This document shows, piece by piece, positions 61,279 to 64,000 of a stretch of DNA of 64,000 nt; positions within the stretch are counted from its first letter, which is position 1, and every line of letters begins with the position of its first letter. The notes below the pieces were generated by a model, which worked only from the letters and a program-made list of their open reading frames with translations, searched no databases and had not been told where the DNA came from. The stretch is taken from assembly GCA_023251455.1 (NCBI GenBank), contig JAHEYT010000038.1, positions 41,661-105,660 of the forward strand. The letters run 5' to 3'. Origin of the DNA: Bacteroidota bacterium. GTDB taxonomy: Bacteria > Bacteroidota > Bacteroidia > Bacteroidales > Prolixibacteraceae. The position numbers and the translations under genes were made by a program.

Positions 61279-61305
61279 TCCTTCGAAACGCTTCGCTACT
61301 CAGGA
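61279..61305. repeat. dispersed REP-like intergenic element, second copy
   Basis: It matches the copy at 60284-60310 apart from a few bases (CTTCGAAACGCTTCGCTACT). It lies in the 3' region of the tpiA transcript. Confidence 0.7.
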
Positions 61306-61327
61306 ACCGTCTGAAGATTTATTATTT

Positions 61328-62086
61328 TTAGTATGCAGTGATTATTCCGAGGAAATCTTCAGCTTTCAGTGAAGCGCCACCAATTAAACCGCCGTCAATA
61401 TCTGGTTGTGAGAATAATTCAGGAGCATTTTTAGCGTTGCAGCTACCACCGTAAAGGATAGAAGTTTCTTCAGCAACAGCTTTTCCGAATTTATCAGCGA
61501 TTAAACCACGGATGTAAGCCAGCATTTCCTGAGCCTGAGCTGTTGATGCAGTTACACCGGTTCCGATTGCCCAGATTGGTTCGTAAGCAATAGCCAGTTT
61601 CGCGAAATCGTCAACGCTAAGGTTGAAAATAGTTTCTTCGAGCTGAGTTTTAACGTAAGCATTTTGTTCGTTGGCTTCGCGGATAGCAAGAGCTTCACCA
61701 CAGCAATAGATTGGAGTTAATCCGTTAGCTAAAGCTAAAGCCACTTTTTTGTTCAGGATTTCGCTGGTTTCGCCATAATATTCGCGACGTTCAGAGTGTC
61801 CTAAAATTACATGAGTAGCACCGGTTGATTTAACCATGGCAGCTGAAACTTCGCCTGTGAAAGCGCCTTTGGCTTCTGCTGCACAGTTCTGTGCGGCAAC
61901 ATCTATAAGGTTGGTATCAACAGCAGAAACTACGCTGGTAATATGGGTGAAAGGAGCTCCAAGAACCACTACCACATTTTTTGCATCAGCTTTGGCAACT
62001 AATTCGCTTACTGCTTTGGCTAATTCAACACCTTCCTGAACGGTTGTGTTACATTTCCAGTTTCCGGCAACAATCTTTTTTCTCAT
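61328..62086 (-). CDS. tpiA: triose-phosphate isomerase
   Basis: A full TIM barrel of 252 residues: the N-terminal GNWKCN (substrate Lys), the catalytic His in GHSERR, the catalytic Glu in [11 protein letters not shown], and the phosphate loops GGS (LYGGS) and GGA. It interconverts dihydroxyacetone phosphate and glyceraldehyde-3-phosphate in glycolysis. A TTG two codons earlier (62092) is a less likely start than the ATG at 62086. It has its own promoter-like box and terminator. Confidence 0.97.
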   Translation of the reverse strand: MRKKIVAGNWKCNTTVQEGVELAKAVSELVAKADAKNVVVVLGAPFTHITSVVSAVDTNLIDVAAQNCAAEAKGAFTGEVSAAMVKSTGATHVILGHSERREYYGETSEILNKKVALALANGLTPIYCCGEALAIREANEQNAYVKTQLEETIFNLSVDDFAKLAIAYEPIWAIGTGVTASTAQAQEMLAYIRGLIADKFGKAVAEETSILYGGSCNAKNAPELFSQPDIDGGLIGGASLKAEDFLGIITAY

Positions 62087-62124
62087 TATCAAGGAGTTTT
62101 AAATAGTTTTTTTGAAAATTTTCT

Positions 62125-62132
62125 CAAAAATA
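62125..62132 (-). promoter_or_regulatory. candidate Bacteroidota -7 box for tpiA
   Basis: TATTTTTG on the minus strand fits TAnnTTTG exactly, ending about 39 bases ahead of the tpiA start. The -33 region is weak. Confidence 0.45.
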
Positions 62133-62225
62133 GGAAAAGGCTTTTGAACATCCTAACAGGCCAACTAGGCTTTCATCTTTATTAACTTTAGTTTAATTTG
62201 CCTGAAAAGTAAAAAATGTAAACAG

Positions 62226-63638
62226 CTAATCTGTTACCTGATCAGATGCCCTGACTACCAGATCGCGTTGCCAACCCAACTGCTTTTCAATGGCGGCAAT
62301 CATCATCCCGGCAATGTCTTTCCCGGTGGCTTTTTCAATGCCTTCGAGTCCTGGCGATGAGTTTACTTCAAGCACCAATGGCCCCTTGTTCGAACGGATA
62401 ATATCAACTCCGGCAATTTGTAACCCGAGCACTTTAGCCGCTTTTACGGCGAGCTTTTTCTCTTCTTTCGTAATTTTTATAAGCGACGCTTTCCCGCCCT
62501 GATGCAGATTCGCCCTGAATTCTCCTTTGGCAGCTTCGCGTTGAATAGAAGCAACCACTTTTCCATCGATCACAAAACAGCGAATGTCTTTTCCTTCTGC
62601 TTCTTTAATAAATTCCTGAACCAAAATATTGGCCTGAAGACTTTTAAAAGCATTGATCACACTTTCGGCAGCTTTGGCATTTTCGGCCAGAACAACGCCT
62701 TTCCCCTGAGTTCCTTCGAGTAGTTTAATGATCAGCGGCGCCCCGTTAACCATGTTGATTAAATCGGTAGTATCGAGCGGCGATTTGGCAAAACCAGTAA
62801 TCGGAATGTGAATGCCATTTTGCGAAAACAACTGCGATGAATACAGCTTGTCGCGCGATTTACTGATTGCTTCCCACGAGTTGGCACAATAGAAACCCAA
62901 AGCTTCGAATTGCCTGATTAATGCCAGACTGTAGAACGTAAGGTTCGGTTTGATTCGCGGAACGATAGCGTCCAGATTATTGAGGATTTTTCCACCACGG
63001 TAACGAACTTCTGGCTGTGTGGCATCGAGTTTCATGTAGCATTGCTGCACATTCAGGAAAATCATTTCGTGACCACGCTCTTCTCCGGCCTGCATAATGC
63101 GCTGGTTGCTGTACAATAGCGGATTGCTGGCCAGTAAACCGATGCGCAAACCACTCCGGATATCTTTTACGTGCTGATACAATTCGTTGATTTTCTCTTC
63201 CGAATATTCGCACAGCATAAAGTTGTTGGCTGGATCGACCAGCACCCGGTTTTCCATGGCTTCACGACCAAGCAGCATCCTGAAACCCATTGAGTCGCGG
63301 TTCGCCAGCGTTAATTCGATATTCCATTCATAACTCCCAATTTTCATCGAAGATTGGATTACAAATCGTTTTTCAGAAATACCACTTGAGCTTTTTACAA
63401 TCCGCTGATCGATGACTTTGGCTTCGCAACGAATCGTTATCCGTCGCGTTTCCTGGATGGGATGCACTTCGAAACTGACCCATTTTTCGCCTCGTCGGTT
63501 GATTTTTTGTATGTTACTGGCGTGAAGCGCTGATGTTTTGGCTCCTGAATCGACACGCGTTTTTAATGCCGGAATATTTAATCCAGGCAAGGCACACCAT
63601 TCAGCGCCGCCAATAATAATATGATTTCCTAATTCCAT
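62226..63638 (-). CDS. rimK: fusion of a retropepsin-like (RimB-type) domain with RimK-family glutamate ligase
   Basis: The first 145 residues are an ATP-dependent zinc-protease/retropepsin-like domain (RVDSGAKTSALHA with Asp30, LLGREAM), as in RimB. From about 165 to 450 is an ATP-grasp RimK: SRDKLYSSQLF, the GTQGKGVVLA lid, QEFIKEAEGKDIRCFVIDGKVVAS and EVNSSPGLEGIE with the metal ligands. RimK adds glutamate tails to ribosomal protein S6; RimB cleaves such tails. In Pseudomonas the two are separate proteins. Here ligase and protease are in one chain of 470 residues with no frame break. Confidence 0.9.
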   Translation of the reverse strand: MELGNHIIIGGAEWCALPGLNIPALKTRVDSGAKTSALHASNIQKINRRGEKWVSFEVHPIQETRRITIRCEAKVIDQRIVKSSSGISEKRFVIQSSMKIGSYEWNIELTLANRDSMGFRMLLGREAMENRVLVDPANNFMLCEYSEEKINELYQHVKDIRSGLRIGLLASNPLLYSNQRIMQAGEERGHEMIFLNVQQCYMKLDATQPEVRYRGGKILNNLDAIVPRIKPNLTFYSLALIRQFEALGFYCANSWEAISKSRDKLYSSQLFSQNGIHIPITGFAKSPLDTTDLINMVNGAPLIIKLLEGTQGKGVVLAENAKAAESVINAFKSLQANILVQEFIKEAEGKDIRCFVIDGKVVASIQREAAKGEFRANLHQGGKASLIKITKEEKKLAVKAAKVLGLQIAGVDIIRSNKGPLVLEVNSSPGLEGIEKATGKDIAGMMIAAIEKQLGWQRDLVVRASDQVTD

Positions 63639-63733
63639 GAAACTAAGCTAAACATTTTGGGACGGCAAATAAGGCAATTATTTATCGCTATTTGTTGCAC
63701 ATCGGTTAATTCTTTGCACAAACAAAAGTGAGG

Positions 63734-64000
63734 TCAGACTTTGAAGATCGAATTTTTTGCCAGTTCGTCGGTGATACAAAAAACAACAGGACAAACCTCG
63801 CAGTTTTTGTGCGTCAAACTAAGTATCTGGTACATGCGTTTGCGGTCGGTGTGCGGGTATTCGCGGCAGGCTTTGGGGCGGTCTTCGTAAACCATGCAGT
63901 AATTGTCGGGCATCAGAAAAGGGCAGGGCGTTTGCTTGAAAACGTAATCATTGTCTTCGTCCTTAAACAGATACTGCCTGATGAAATCAACGGCTTTCAT
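63734..64000 (-). CDS. YkgJ-family cysteine-cluster protein, C-terminal part
   Basis: The visible 88 residues contain CPFLMPDNYCMVYEDRPKACREYPHTD and a later CEVCPVVFC, the second half of the YkgJ/FliB-like metal-binding cysteine cluster (probably zinc). The first cysteine pair of the family is normally further N-terminal, so the gene continues beyond the window, even though the last visible codon is an ATG. Function unknown; family members are small cytosolic proteins. It lies 95 bases before the rimK fusion gene in the same direction. Confidence 0.8.
   Translation of the reverse strand: MKAVDFIRQYLFKDEDNDYVFKQTPCPFLMPDNYCMVYEDRPKACREYPHTDRKRMYQILSLTHKNCEVCPVVFCITDELAKNSIFKV

Overview
The window looks like a low-GC member of the phylum Bacteroidota. 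Two large secreted proteins end in type IX secretion (T9SS) C-terminal sorting domains, the capsule locus opens with an UpxY/NusG-type antiterminator, and promoter-like TAnnTTTG boxes occur. An order such as Marinilabiliales is only a guess. Nearly all genes lie on the minus strand. The centre (about 20.8-46.2 kb) is visibly more AT-rich than the right third (46.7-64 kb).

Layout. 1-6.5 kb: signalling genes, namely a LuxR-type regulator, a small unknown protein, an NtrC-type sigma-54 activator overlapping an REC-PAS-PAS histidine kinase, and a second PAS-PAS histidine kinase. 6.7-8.3 kb: a secreted SGNH-like protein with Ig-like repeats and a T9SS signal. 8.5-15.9 kb: a compact seven-gene minus-strand operon encoding an NAD-synthetase-like amidating enzyme, an acyl carrier protein, an AMP-forming ligase, two PrmC-like proteins (one with an altered NPPY motif), an NTF2-like protein and a glutamine-dependent amidotransferase (AsnB). 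I regard this as the best candidate for an undescribed system. 16.2-20.7 kb: a 1484-residue beta-helix/FN3/T9SS protein on the plus strand.

20.8-46.2 kb: a complete Wzx/Wzy-type exopolysaccharide or capsule locus read on the minus strand from about 46.2 kb. In transcriptional order it holds an IS3-OrfA-like HTH protein, the UpxY-like antiterminator, an initiating sugar-phosphate transferase, an export lipoprotein (Wza-like), a Wzz/BY-kinase (Wzc-like), a small HAD phosphatase, a nucleotide-sugar dehydrogenase, a CotH-kinase protein, a glycosyltransferase, a Wzx flippase, two tandemly duplicated GT4 genes, a Wzy-like polymerase, an acyltransferase, a GT2, an asparagine-synthetase-like protein without the catalytic Cys, a FemAB-like transferase, a polysaccharide deacetylase, a GT4, a WecG/TagA-type transferase and a last acyltransferase. 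Two unannotated coding remnants lie in gaps and point to past gene loss.

46.7-51.9 kb: a heterodisulfide-reductase-like (Hdr) iron-sulfur/flavin operon whose last gene fuses a cytochrome-b-like membrane domain to an HdrD/DsrK-type module, probably linking the quinone pool to soluble redox carriers. 52-58.9 kb: a GH2 beta-galactosidase, an FAD oxidoreductase, an endonuclease/exonuclease/phosphatase, an alpha/beta hydrolase and a ferredoxin-nitroreductase fusion. 59-64 kb: YhcH-family protein, phospholipase-D-like protein, PrmA, TpiA, a fusion of a retropepsin-like domain with RimK, and the edge of a YkgJ-type cysteine-cluster protein.

No rRNA, tRNA, CRISPR array or complete insertion sequence was seen. 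Several start codons were moved from the longest reading frame to an internal ATG because the longest frame began at an unsupported TTG or ran into a neighbour.
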